64,000 nucleotides of DNA from NCBI GenBank assembly GCA_964461265.1, contig CAYWTS010000002.1, positions 62,001 through 126,000 on the forward strand. Reading direction: 5' to 3'. The stretch comes from CAYWTS01 sp964461265. GTDB lineage: Bacteria; Bacteroidota; Ignavibacteria; Tepidaquicellales; OLB5. A program made the translations under genes and the position numbers. Below the pieces are notes generated by a model. That model ran no database searches and had not been told where the DNA came from. It saw only the letters and a list, made by a program, of their open reading frames with translations. Within the stretch, counting starts at the first letter, position 1; every line of letters starts with the position of its first letter. Positions 42,589 through 50,357 of this stretch are shown here, in pieces.

Positions 42589-43950
42589 CTATAAAGTTGT
42601 TTTAAGTTTAGTATATACCGAATCTTTTTCGGTAAAATCATCGGGACCATGTTTGATTTTTCTGTCAAGCAAAAAGATAAACAGAATAAATAATAAAACA
42701 TAAATCATTAAAAACAGAATCAATGAAAAAAATACCTCTCCGGAACCGACAGATTTTGAAAGTGCATCTTTTGTTCTTAATAAATTATATACAATCCACG
42801 GCTGCCTGCCTACCTCGGCAGAAATCCATCCCAGCTGATTTGCCAGCTGAGGTAAAAGTACCGAAGCTACAAGAATTTTTAAAATCAGCTTGTTTTTAAA
42901 AATCATGTCTTTCCTCAGCAGCAAAAGCGATAAAATACTCAAAATGATTAATGCAAACCCTATTGCCACCATTAAATGATAGCTTTGAAAAACTATATTG
43001 ACAGGTGGCCTGTCTTCAGGTTTAAATTCATTCAAACCTTTAACAGGTTTCTGTGCATCACCAAAGACCAGGTAACTTAATAAACCGGGAACAGCGATTC
43101 CGGCATTTACTTTCTGCTCATGTTCATTCACCCACCCGAAAATATACAGCGGAGCCGGGGCGGTTTTGAAATGCCCTTCGAAAGCGGCTAATTTGGCAGG
43201 CTGGGTTTCGCTTAACTTCGATGCACTATGATGACCCGTAAATAACTGGAACAAAGATGCAAATAAAGCAAGGGCTAATGCGATTTTAAAAGATTTTTTT
43301 GCAAAATCGATATGCCGGTTTTTTAAAACATAAAACGCCGAAACACTTATAACAAAAAATGCACCGGTTAACCATGCACCTGACAGTGTATGAAATAACC
43401 TGTCCATAGAAGAAGGATTAAAAACCATTGCCCAAAAATCAGTAATTTCGGCGCGTAACACACCTGAATTATTTACGATGTGATACCCTGCAGGTGTTTG
43501 CTGCCACGAATTTGCAACTATAATCCATACAGCACTTAGCATTGAACCCAACGAAACCATAATAGTTGAAAAGAAATGCATTCTGGCAGACACCCTGTTC
43601 CATCCAAATACAAGGATTGCAAGAAATCCCGATTCAAGGAAAAACGCAAAAACACCTTCCGCAGCAAGCGCACTGCCGAATACGTCACCAACATATCTTG
43701 AATATGCTGCCCAGTTAGTTCCGAATTCAAATTCCATTACAATTCCTGACGCTACGCCCAATGCAAAAACCAAAGCAAATATTTTTATCCAGAATCGGGT
43801 AATACTTTCATAGAGTTTGTTTTTTGTTTTTATATACATCCCTTCCATAATCACCAGCAAAACACCAAGACCAATACTTATAGGCGGGAATATGTAGTGA
43901 AAACCGACTGTAAAAGCAAACTGCAGGCGGGCTAAAAATTCTGTATCCAT
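42589..43950 (-). CDS. cydA: Cytochrome bd oxidase subunit I
   Basis: The 453-residue protein has the CydA features: heme-ligand His in VGFHYIFPP (residue 18), the ALGVASGIVMEFEFGTNWAAYSRYVGD block, the second heme ligand region LTGHHSASK, GRQPW near 389 and DRKIKHGPDD at the C-terminus. The quinol loop is short, without the extra C-terminal insert of the E. coli form. It is the first gene of the cydAB operon. A 300-bp region separates it from the T9SS gene. Confidence 0.95.
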   Translation of the reverse strand: MDTEFLARLQFAFTVGFHYIFPPISIGLGVLLVIMEGMYIKTKNKLYESITRFWIKIFALVFALGVASGIVMEFEFGTNWAAYSRYVGDVFGSALAAEGVFAFFLESGFLAILVFGWNRVSARMHFFSTIMVSLGSMLSAVWIIVANSWQQTPAGYHIVNNSGVLRAEITDFWAMVFNPSSMDRLFHTLSGAWLTGAFFVISVSAFYVLKNRHIDFAKKSFKIALALALFASLFQLFTGHHSASKLSETQPAKLAAFEGHFKTAPAPLYIFGWVNEHEQKVNAGIAVPGLLSYLVFGDAQKPVKGLNEFKPEDRPPVNIVFQSYHLMVAIGFALIILSILSLLLLRKDMIFKNKLILKILVASVLLPQLANQLGWISAEVGRQPWIVYNLLRTKDALSKSVGSGEVFFSLILFLMIYVLLFILFIFLLDRKIKHGPDDFTEKDSVYTKLKTTL

Positions 43951-44160
43951 ACGTTATAAAATAAAATTTTTCAGGAAACTGTAAAATTTACTGTTACTTC
44001 AAATACTTTATATAGATTTTATCTAAATAGATTTAAGTTGACAAGCTAATATATTCTTTAAAACAGGTTTTAAAAGTATTTAAAAATACCTAATAATAAT
44101 AATTTTATCTGTGTATTAAAAAACGTTTAATTAGGGGTAATTAATTAAGCAGCAATAAAG
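43951..44160. other. Intergenic region upstream of cydA
   Basis: AT-rich DNA, no open frame of note. Promoter elements for cydA probably lie here, but none clearly match the TTG-N20-TAnnTTTG pattern. Confidence 0.4.
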
Positions 44161-44180
44161 CTATTGGTTATTTTATCAAA

Positions 44181-44244
44181 ATTATCCTTTTTGTCCGCCA
44201 GTAGGCGGATTTCGTCCCCTGATGTTCATCAAGGGACTCAATTT
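44181..44244 (-). repeat. 3' flank repeated downstream of two T9SS genes
   Basis: The first 64 bp after the stop of the 44245 gene match the 66 bp after the stop of the 46834 gene (49075-49140) at about 90% identity. They contain a TCCGCC/GGCGGA hairpin and a GTCCC/GGGAC hairpin. Confidence 0.8.
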
Positions 44245-45534
44245 CTATTTAATTAAAATAAGCTTTTTAGTTTCTGTATAATTTTCAGTTGATAATTGAT
44301 AAAAATAAACCCCACTCGGATAGTTTGTTCCGTCAAATTCAACTTCATACCTGCCTGCACCGAGGCTTCGGCAGGCAGGCGTCCCGGTTTTGAGTTGTTC
44401 ATTAACAAGAGTTGCAACTTCTCTGCCAAGTATATCGTAAATTTTTAGGGAAATAATTTGCTTCCCCCCTTCGGGGGGAGAGAGAGGGGCTTGGAATCTT
44501 ATCTTTGTTACCGGATTGAACGGATTCGGATAGTTTTGGTATAACTTATAACCTATTGGAATATTTTCACTGATTTTATTTACCGGTACAATTCCTCCTG
44601 TAGTTGTATGAACTATTGTTCCGTTCCATCCTGCTGCCCAGCCGCTGTTAAGATCGGTAAAGTATATTGACCAAAGGTTGTTCGATGTGTTGCTAGTCTG
44701 CTGAACCCAGTTACTGCCTGAATTAGTTGTATAGATAATTGTACCTGAATAACCCGCAGCCCAACCGGTATAATGATTTTTAAAGCATGGAGAAAGCAGT
44801 CTGTTAGATGTTCCGCTGGTCTGAGCTATCCAGTTGGTGCCGCTATCGGTTGTATTTATTACTGTACCGTTTAATCCGACCGCCCAGCCTGTTTGAATAT
44901 CAATAAAAAATATACCAAAAAGCCAGTTAGTTCCTGTTCCGTTTAATTGCTGCCATGCTGAACCTGCACTTGAAGTTTTAAGCACAATACCTTCGGTTGC
45001 TGTGCCGCCACTTATGTAACCTGTCATACCGGTAGCTGAAGGAGGAAAGTAAATGCAGCTCAGTGTTCCTGTAACACCGCTGTTCAACGACGTCCAGTTA
45101 CTACCGCCGTTAGTTGATTTATAAATTGTTCCGTTACTTCCGCAGAAATATCCTGTATTCAGGTCAGTAAAGAAAACCGAATAAATATACGATGAATAAG
45201 CTGATGATTGTTCCGTCCAGTTAGTTCCGGCATTTGTGGTTTTCCGGATTGCACCGTTTTGCCCAACTGTCCAGCCTGTACTATAATCAATGAAATAAAC
45301 AGAATATAGAAACCCGGTTGTATTGCTTACCTGCGGAATCCAGTTTAAGCCGGAATTAGTAGTTTTCAGAATTGTTCCGTTTTGACCGCATACCCATCCG
45401 GTAAGATTATTTATAAAATAAACGCAATACAGATAATTAGCCGTACCGCTGTTTTGAAGATACCAGCCAGACTGCGAATTGACAATGCTTAATGAAAAAT
45501 GCGTAATTAGTATTGCAATAATATATTTGTTCAT
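44245..45534 (-). CDS. T9SS-secreted YCF48-type propeller protein
   Basis: The 429-residue protein has a signal peptide (about 20 residues) and seven YCF48-like repeats of about 42 residues, each with GW..G..GTI..TT..G.NW. The sorting domain begins at YQNYPNPFNPVTKIRF and ends in LILIK. Two short palindromic inserts disrupt that domain: APLSPPEGGKQ at about residue 353-363, and PACRSLGAGR about residues 386-395. Both are in frame. Its sorting-domain DNA and 3' flank closely match the 46834 gene. Confidence 0.88.
   Translation of the reverse strand: MNKYIIAILITHFSLSIVNSQSGWYLQNSGTANYLYCVYFINNLTGWVCGQNGTILKTTNSGLNWIPQVSNTTGFLYSVYFIDYSTGWTVGQNGAIRKTTNAGTNWTEQSSAYSSYIYSVFFTDLNTGYFCGSNGTIYKSTNGGSNWTSLNSGVTGTLSCIYFPPSATGMTGYISGGTATEGIVLKTSSAGSAWQQLNGTGTNWLFGIFFIDIQTGWAVGLNGTVINTTDSGTNWIAQTSGTSNRLLSPCFKNHYTGWAAGYSGTIIYTTNSGSNWVQQTSNTSNNLWSIYFTDLNSGWAAGWNGTIVHTTTGGIVPVNKISENIPIGYKLYQNYPNPFNPVTKIRFQAPLSPPEGGKQIISLKIYDILGREVATLVNEQLKTGTPACRSLGAGRYEVEFDGTNYPSGVYFYQLSTENYTETKKLILIK
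44350..44379 (-). repeat. In-frame palindromic insert, second in the 44245 gene
   Basis: The 30 bp CCTGCCTGC...GCAGGCAGG encode PACRSLGAGR between KTGT and YEVEFDG. The related cassette of the 46834 gene reads KPGTYEVEFDG without it, which shows the exact insertion boundary. Confidence 0.75.
44461..44493 (-). repeat. In-frame palindromic insert, first in the 44245 gene
   Basis: CTTCCCCCC/GGGGGGAG with a TTC loop encodes SPPEGGK within the sorting domain between FQAPL and QIISLKIYD. Confidence 0.65.
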
Positions 45535-45685
45535 TTCAATGTCCTATTATTTATAAAAAAATAAAATTTTAAATCTGTACAAAAATGAAAATAAAAAATG
45601 TGTTCCCGATACTATTAAATAAGATCTATTGTGTCCTTCTATACTTTGCCTTAAACTATAAATTGTCATCACCTTTATTATGTAC

Positions 45686-45853
45686 TTATGATAACCTGAG
45701 TAATATCCAGAAAAATTTACACCTGTGTAGCAGCACACCCATATATTCCCTGCTTTTAACAGCAAAGATTTTATATATAGAAGTATCCTGCGGATATAGA
45801 TTTGCAGTGAAAAGAGATACAGCAGTTAACAGGAAAGTTTTCGATATTTTCAT
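45686..45853 (-). CDS. Small ORF with signal-peptide-like start
   Basis: It is too short for ordinary gene tracking: 55 residues from ATG 45851-45853 to TAA at 45686-45688. A perfect AAGGAGG lies 8 bases upstream of the ATG. The N-terminus MKISKTFLLTAVSLFTANLY looks like a signal peptide. The remainder (QDTSIYKIFAVKSREYMG... then Cys/Trp-rich) is less convincing, and a frameshift would join it to another frame of similar length. It may be a real small secreted peptide or the start of a decayed gene. Confidence 0.4.
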   Translation of the reverse strand: MKISKTFLLTAVSLFTANLYPQDTSIYKIFAVKSREYMGVLLHRCKFFWILLRLS

Positions 45854-46147
45854 CTCAAAACCTCCTTGCGGAAGAAATAATTAGATGAATATTTAATTAT
45901 ATAAAAATAATTTCTCTGTTAGCCAAAAACAATAGATAATGAAATCTATTCATACTATACTATTTAAACTAATTTGAGCTTAGATAGTTAAATTAAAACT
46001 TTTTTAGTTTTGTTATTTCATAATAAGTATAAAATACTCCCCCACAGGAGATCCACATTGCATTCGTTGTGCTAGACAAAATGTCCAGGTAAATTAGAAA
46101 ATTAATTAAAATGGAATTTAATAAATTTTTTTATTGTTACAATTAAT

Positions 46148-46240
46148 GGCAGATAAGGGGAAGTCTCCGGATGTGTTGAATCTCCGAATCCTTTCCTCCT
46201 GTATGTTTCCTCCTTTGGCTCCCCTATCTGCCTTTTTTTT
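46148..46240 (+). ncRNA. Candidate small RNA with two anti-Shine-Dalgarno motifs
   Basis: GGCAGATAAGGGGA (46148 on) pairs with TCCCCTATCTGCC (46220-46232) in a 13-bp stem with one bulged A, followed by eight T residues. Inside is a hairpin around GTGTTGAA and two copies of TTTCCTCCT (46192-46200 and 46206-46214). The second reads on as CCTCCTTT, equal to the 16S anti-SD core. A TACAAT box is four bases upstream of the first G. It resembles neither SRP RNA nor 6S or tmRNA. Confidence 0.55.
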
Positions 46241-46833
46241 ATGCACTTTTTCTTCCGAAACTGCTAACTTTACAGCATATTTTCATTTACTCTAAATCTA
46301 AAAATTTTTAATACTTTACCTTCCCAGTCTTTTCTATTTAAAAATTTAATTTTTTCGGGACTACTAAGGGTGTAAGCTATCATTAATAATACATAACTTA
46401 TAGTGTTAATTTTCAGAAACTTAAAAAATAATCCTAAATTCATATTATCTCGGACATCGGTTGAGCATTAAATCTGCTGCCGGCTCTTTTAAAATTCCCG
46501 CATTCAAAACCATTTTATGTTATACCATAAATATTTGTATCACCTTGCTGAACATAAGTTTATTGTTATTTTTTTAACAAATTTATAACTACCTTGAACC
46601 GTAATGAACAAAAAGATTACGGGATTAAAGACACTAAATTTACCGTGTTTTCCACTAACTATTTTCAAACAAAAAGAAAATGAGGATCCTCAGTATAGTT
46701 TTGTAGATTGAAACTTAAGTTTGTCTACTGAAAACTGTTTTTCAAATTAAAGTTTACCGGTATGGTTACCCTTTTTGTATTTTGAAGGATAAGCGAAATT
46801 AAACTTGCTATATCAAACTTAATTTTCTATTTT
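46241..46833. other. Intergenic region with no recognised gene
   Basis: About 590 bp of AT-rich DNA before the T9SS gene. I see no signal peptide frame or repeat here beyond short inverted repeats; the promoter of the next gene probably lies in the last 100 bp. Confidence 0.4.
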
Positions 46834-49074
46834 GTGCGAACTTTTTTTAAAAATCTAGCTAAAGGGATAATGACACTTTCCGGAAAAGCATTTTTTACAA
46901 TTCTAATTACATTTTATTCAATTAATTCTTCTTTTTCACAGGGTTTCAACTCTGTTTTCTCTACCGACGGTTCAACTGTTATTGCCGTAGGCAATAACGG
47001 AAATCTTTTCAGGTCGATAAACGGAGGAATAACGTATGGTTCAGATAACCTCAGCAGCACTCATCTTAACTCTATTTATGGTATCGGCAGTAAATGGATT
47101 ATTGCCGGAAACAGCGGTAGTATTTATATAAGCACTGACGGAGGAAATAATTTTTCGCTGACTACTATAGGAGGAAATAACTTTTACAGCGTTTATTTTG
47201 CAGATGCTAATACCGGCTGGGTTGGCGGATACAACGGAACTATATACCGAACAACAAACGGAGGAGCTAACTGGTCTTTACAGTCAACTCCTACTTCACA
47301 GAACATCCTTTCAATCAAATTTAAGAATGTTTCAAGCGGTGCTGCAAGCTGTGACGGAGGTGCAATTCTATTATATAACGGTTCTTCATGGCAGCAGTTA
47401 ACATCTCCAACCGCTTTTCCTCTTCTTTCGGTTGATATAAAACAGAACACAATAATTGCAACAGGAAGCGAGGGTTTTATTATTAAATCCACAAATCTTG
47501 GCATTAACTGGACAACTATTGATTACAAAATCCTTACTAAGTCAGAGGTCAGGGGGGTTAGTATGATTGATACCAATACCTTTTATACTTGCGGCGGAGG
47601 CGGATTTATACGAAAATCAACCGATGGCGGAAATACTTTTTCTTACCAGCCGAATCCTATGATGGCTAACCTTGTTAATATATTTTTCTACAACTCTTTA
47701 TCAGGATGGGCAGTAAGCTCTTTAAACAATGCAATTCTCCGGACAACCGATGGCGGAACAAGCTGGAATTTTCAGCAGGGAGTATCGGTATCTTATTCAT
47801 GGTCACAAAAACAGGCTCATACAGGCAATATAGGCAATGGGTTCTGCCTGCATCCGAAAAACAAAAACGGAATTTTTATAATGATGGGCAGTGACCTGTA
47901 CAGAAGCCTTGATAAGGGAGAAACCTGGACACAAATAGGAACATGCAGCATCGGGGGAACAGCACATACATTTTTTGTTAATGCCGTTGATACTAATATT
48001 ATGCTTTGTTCAAAGGGAACCAGCGGCGGTTATATCTGCAAAAGTACAAACTACGGGTTGAACTGGTTCAGCGTATTGGGACCGATAAACCTCACATCAT
48101 ACGGTATGCCACTTGAAACTGACCCGAACAATCCCAATACAGTTTACCTGGGACCCGATAACCAGGCAATGAGAAAATCTACGGACTACGGTAATACATG
48201 GACAGTTTTAAGCGGCGGTGAACCCGGCGGCACTTTCAGGAGTCCTTGCGATATCACAATACAATTCGAAAATCCGGGATTTATCTTTGTTGGTGACGGA
48301 ACTACCGGTTCAGGTTCAGGTAAATTCTGGAAATCAACCAATGACGGGATGAACTGGACATTAATTAACACTGTCTCAGGTTCCGAAATCCCAATGATAT
48401 CTAATAGTTCAATAGATCTTAATCTGATATATCATACCACTTGGAGTTCCGGAGGCTTCTGGAAAAGCACAAATATGGGTTCCGCTTTTTTACAGCTTTC
48501 GGGTCCAAGTACAAACCTATGGGCTACCGATATTGCTAAAGACGACCCAACTGCAGTAGCTTACGGTGCATACAGCACAGCGGTTTATCACTCTACCAAT
48601 AGCGGTAATACATTTACTACTACCAACACACCAAGCTCACCTGAGGCGGGAATGCTGTTTTACGACAAATCTACTCTTATATCACAAAAAGGAGGCGGGG
48701 TTTATAAACTGAATATTAGTTACCAGGTTCTTACTCCGTTAACTAACATATCATCCATTGTTCCGGCTGATTTTTCGCTTATGCAAAACTATCCAAATCC
48801 GTTCAATCCTGTTACAAAGATTAAATTTGATATTAGACCTCCCCTGCATCCCCTCCTTAGTAAGGAGGGGAAGTCCCGATTTATCGGGACAGAGGTGGTC
48901 TTGATAATCTACAATACCTTAGGCCAGAAAGTTGCAACACTAATAAACGAGGAATTAAAACCGGGAACTTACGAAGTTGAATTTGACGGAACTAACTATC
49001 CGAGTGGGGTTTATTTTTATCAATTAACAACTGAAAATTATACAGAGACTAAAAAGTTTATTTTAATTAAGTAG
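46834..49074 (+). CDS. T9SS-secreted propeller protein (YCF48/BNR repeats)
   Basis: Translation starts at GTG 46834; the 746-residue product has a signal peptide ending near 35 (SFSQ). A double propeller follows, of YCF48/BNR repeats: N-terminal blades with GWVGGYNGTIYRTTNGG, C-terminal blades with W.S.....W and KSTN..G..W. The sorting domain begins YPNPFNPVTKIKFDI. An in-frame palindromic insert encodes PPLHPLLSKEGKSRFIGTE before VVLIIYNTLG. Similar proteins bind surfaces or act as adhesins; no catalytic residues are visible. Confidence 0.87.
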   Translation: MRTFFKNLAKGIMTLSGKAFFTILITFYSINSSFSQGFNSVFSTDGSTVIAVGNNGNLFRSINGGITYGSDNLSSTHLNSIYGIGSKWIIAGNSGSIYISTDGGNNFSLTTIGGNNFYSVYFADANTGWVGGYNGTIYRTTNGGANWSLQSTPTSQNILSIKFKNVSSGAASCDGGAILLYNGSSWQQLTSPTAFPLLSVDIKQNTIIATGSEGFIIKSTNLGINWTTIDYKILTKSEVRGVSMIDTNTFYTCGGGGFIRKSTDGGNTFSYQPNPMMANLVNIFFYNSLSGWAVSSLNNAILRTTDGGTSWNFQQGVSVSYSWSQKQAHTGNIGNGFCLHPKNKNGIFIMMGSDLYRSLDKGETWTQIGTCSIGGTAHTFFVNAVDTNIMLCSKGTSGGYICKSTNYGLNWFSVLGPINLTSYGMPLETDPNNPNTVYLGPDNQAMRKSTDYGNTWTVLSGGEPGGTFRSPCDITIQFENPGFIFVGDGTTGSGSGKFWKSTNDGMNWTLINTVSGSEIPMISNSSIDLNLIYHTTWSSGGFWKSTNMGSAFLQLSGPSTNLWATDIAKDDPTAVAYGAYSTAVYHSTNSGNTFTTTNTPSSPEAGMLFYDKSTLISQKGGGVYKLNISYQVLTPLTNISSIVPADFSLMQNYPNPFNPVTKIKFDIRPPLHPLLSKEGKSRFIGTEVVLIIYNTLGQKVATLINEELKPGTYEVEFDGTNYPSGVYFYQLTTENYTETKKFILIK
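48838..48890 (+). repeat. In-frame palindromic insert in the 46834 gene
   Basis: Two hairpins in tandem: CCCCTCCTTAGTAAGGAGGGG cut at 48850-48870 and GTCCCGATTTATCGGGAC at 48873-48890. They encode a linker absent from other sorting domains here. Confidence 0.65.
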
Positions 49075-49140
49075 CAATTGAATCCCTCGATGAACATCGG
49101 GGGACGAAATCTGCCTACTGGCGGACAAAAAGGATGATAA
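49075..49140 (+). repeat. 3' flank repeated downstream of two T9SS genes
   Basis: Inverted partner of 44181-44244. The shared hairpins GTCCC/GGGAC (here degraded) and TCTGCC...GGCGGA are seen right after the stop codon. Confidence 0.8.
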
Positions 49141-49178
49141 TGTTCAAATAACAAAGAAATTTTGTAATTTTCTTTATG

Positions 49179-49206
49179 TTGTACAAGGGATTGCAACCTC
49201 TTGTTA
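49179..49206. repeat. GAACAAGGG palindrome, copy 3
   Basis: TTGTACAAGGGATTGCAA faces CCTCTTGTT: the same arms as copies 1, 2 and 5 with a few mismatches. Confidence 0.5.
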
Positions 49207-49315
49207 AAATAAGGGTATATCTAATTAGTTTAAAAAACTAAAAATATGAAAATTTATATAAGTAAAATTTTGTTTTATTACTATTATTTTTATTTTTTAA
49301 AATATTAAAAACAAT

Positions 49316-50152
49316 ATGAAATTATTAAACCATAAGTACTTTATTTTTACATTTATATTTTTTCTCTCAATTTTTTTATTAAACTTCATCCTCTACCCTT
49401 CAGGATTCACCGGCGTTACTAAAAAAACTGGGGGAGTTGGCTGTGTTTGCCACAGCATACAGTCTTCCGCAAATGTTAACGTAAGCATTATAGGTCCTGA
49501 TAGTGTGGCTACAAGCCAGACAGTTTTTTACAGAATTAAAATGTCGGGCGGTTCTGCCGTAACTGGCGGATTTGATGCTGCTGCATTTAACGGCAATCTT
49601 GATACAACTATACTTGATATTCAAGTTAAAAAAGACCCGGCTAACGGAGAATTAACACATTTAAGCCCTAAACAGTTTACATCGGATACTGTATCGTGGA
49701 TTTTCAAATATACAGCACCCGGTACAAATCAAACCGATACACTATATGCATGTGCAAACAGCACGAACAACAACAACCAGTCCGATACAGCCGATATGTG
49801 GAATCACGCACTAAACAAACCTATTAAGATTTATACACCAATAGGAATAAAACCAAGCTCAACTACTGCTGTATCATTTAAACTTTACCAGAACTATCCA
49901 AATCCGTTCAACCCTGTTACGAATATAAAATTTGTCCAGCCAAATGTTGTAGGAAAAAGGCATGCCTTTTCAGTACAATTAATCATTTACAACTCCCTTG
50001 CTCAGGAAGTTACCACGCTTGTAAACGAAGAATTGGAACCCGGCACATATGAAATCCGGTTTGACGGTACGAATTACCCGTCAGGTGTATATTTTTATAA
50101 GCTGATAACATCCCAAGGGTCACTAATTAAAACTATGGTTCTGATTAAATAA
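49316..50152 (+). CDS. T9SS-secreted protein, choice-of-anchor V-like
   Basis: The 278-residue protein has a signal peptide and a one-domain body starting SGFTGVTKKTGGVGCVCHS and rich in strands (VSIIGPDSVATSQTVFYRI; VTGGFDAAAFNG). That order fits the choice-of-anchor V domain. The cysteine motif is CVCH; a canonical heme site would be CxxCH, so heme binding is not claimed. The sorting domain starts at YQNYPNPFNPVTNIKF. A 16-bp perfect palindrome (AAAAGGCATGCCTTTT) lies in frame at 49955-49970 in that domain. Confidence 0.82.
   Translation: MKLLNHKYFIFTFIFFLSIFLLNFILYPSGFTGVTKKTGGVGCVCHSIQSSANVNVSIIGPDSVATSQTVFYRIKMSGGSAVTGGFDAAAFNGNLDTTILDIQVKKDPANGELTHLSPKQFTSDTVSWIFKYTAPGTNQTDTLYACANSTNNNNQSDTADMWNHALNKPIKIYTPIGIKPSSTTAVSFKLYQNYPNPFNPVTNIKFVQPNVVGKRHAFSVQLIIYNSLAQEVTTLVNEELEPGTYEIRFDGTNYPSGVYFYKLITSQGSLIKTMVLIK
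49941..49976 (+). repeat. In-frame palindromic insert in the 49316 gene
   Basis: AAAAGGCATGCCTTTT (49955-49970) is perfectly palindromic and encodes part of QPNVVGKRHAFSV, an insert relative to other sorting domains here. Confidence 0.6.
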
Positions 50153-50277
50153 ACACCTCTGTTTAATCATACACATGCAAAATTCAGAAGTAAATTAGCT
50201 TCTATACTTTTTATCTAAATGAACTTCAAGAACTTTATGAACTTAATAAACTTTTTAGGTTTCACGTTTAACTGCTA

Positions 50278-50308
50278 TTGAAAAACACTACAAATGCCCG
50301 TATATTTG
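50278..50308 (+). promoter_or_regulatory. Bacteroidota-type promoter of the 50358 gene
   Basis: TTG (50278-50280), a 20-bp spacer and TATATTTG (50301-50308) fit the consensus. The start codon is 49 bp further on. Confidence 0.55.
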
Positions 50309-50357
50309 ACAATAATCATAAATTAAATTCATTTTTTAAACCATTACAACAAACCTT

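Noticed and set aside
45585..45884. Plus-strand 99-residue frame
   Set aside because: Cys/Leu-rich low-complexity reading with no ribosome-binding site; the opposite strand has a better start with a signal peptide.
46148..46240. SRP RNA or 6S RNA
   Set aside because: The SRP GGAA tetraloop with AGCAG side and the 6S length of about 180 nt are both missing.
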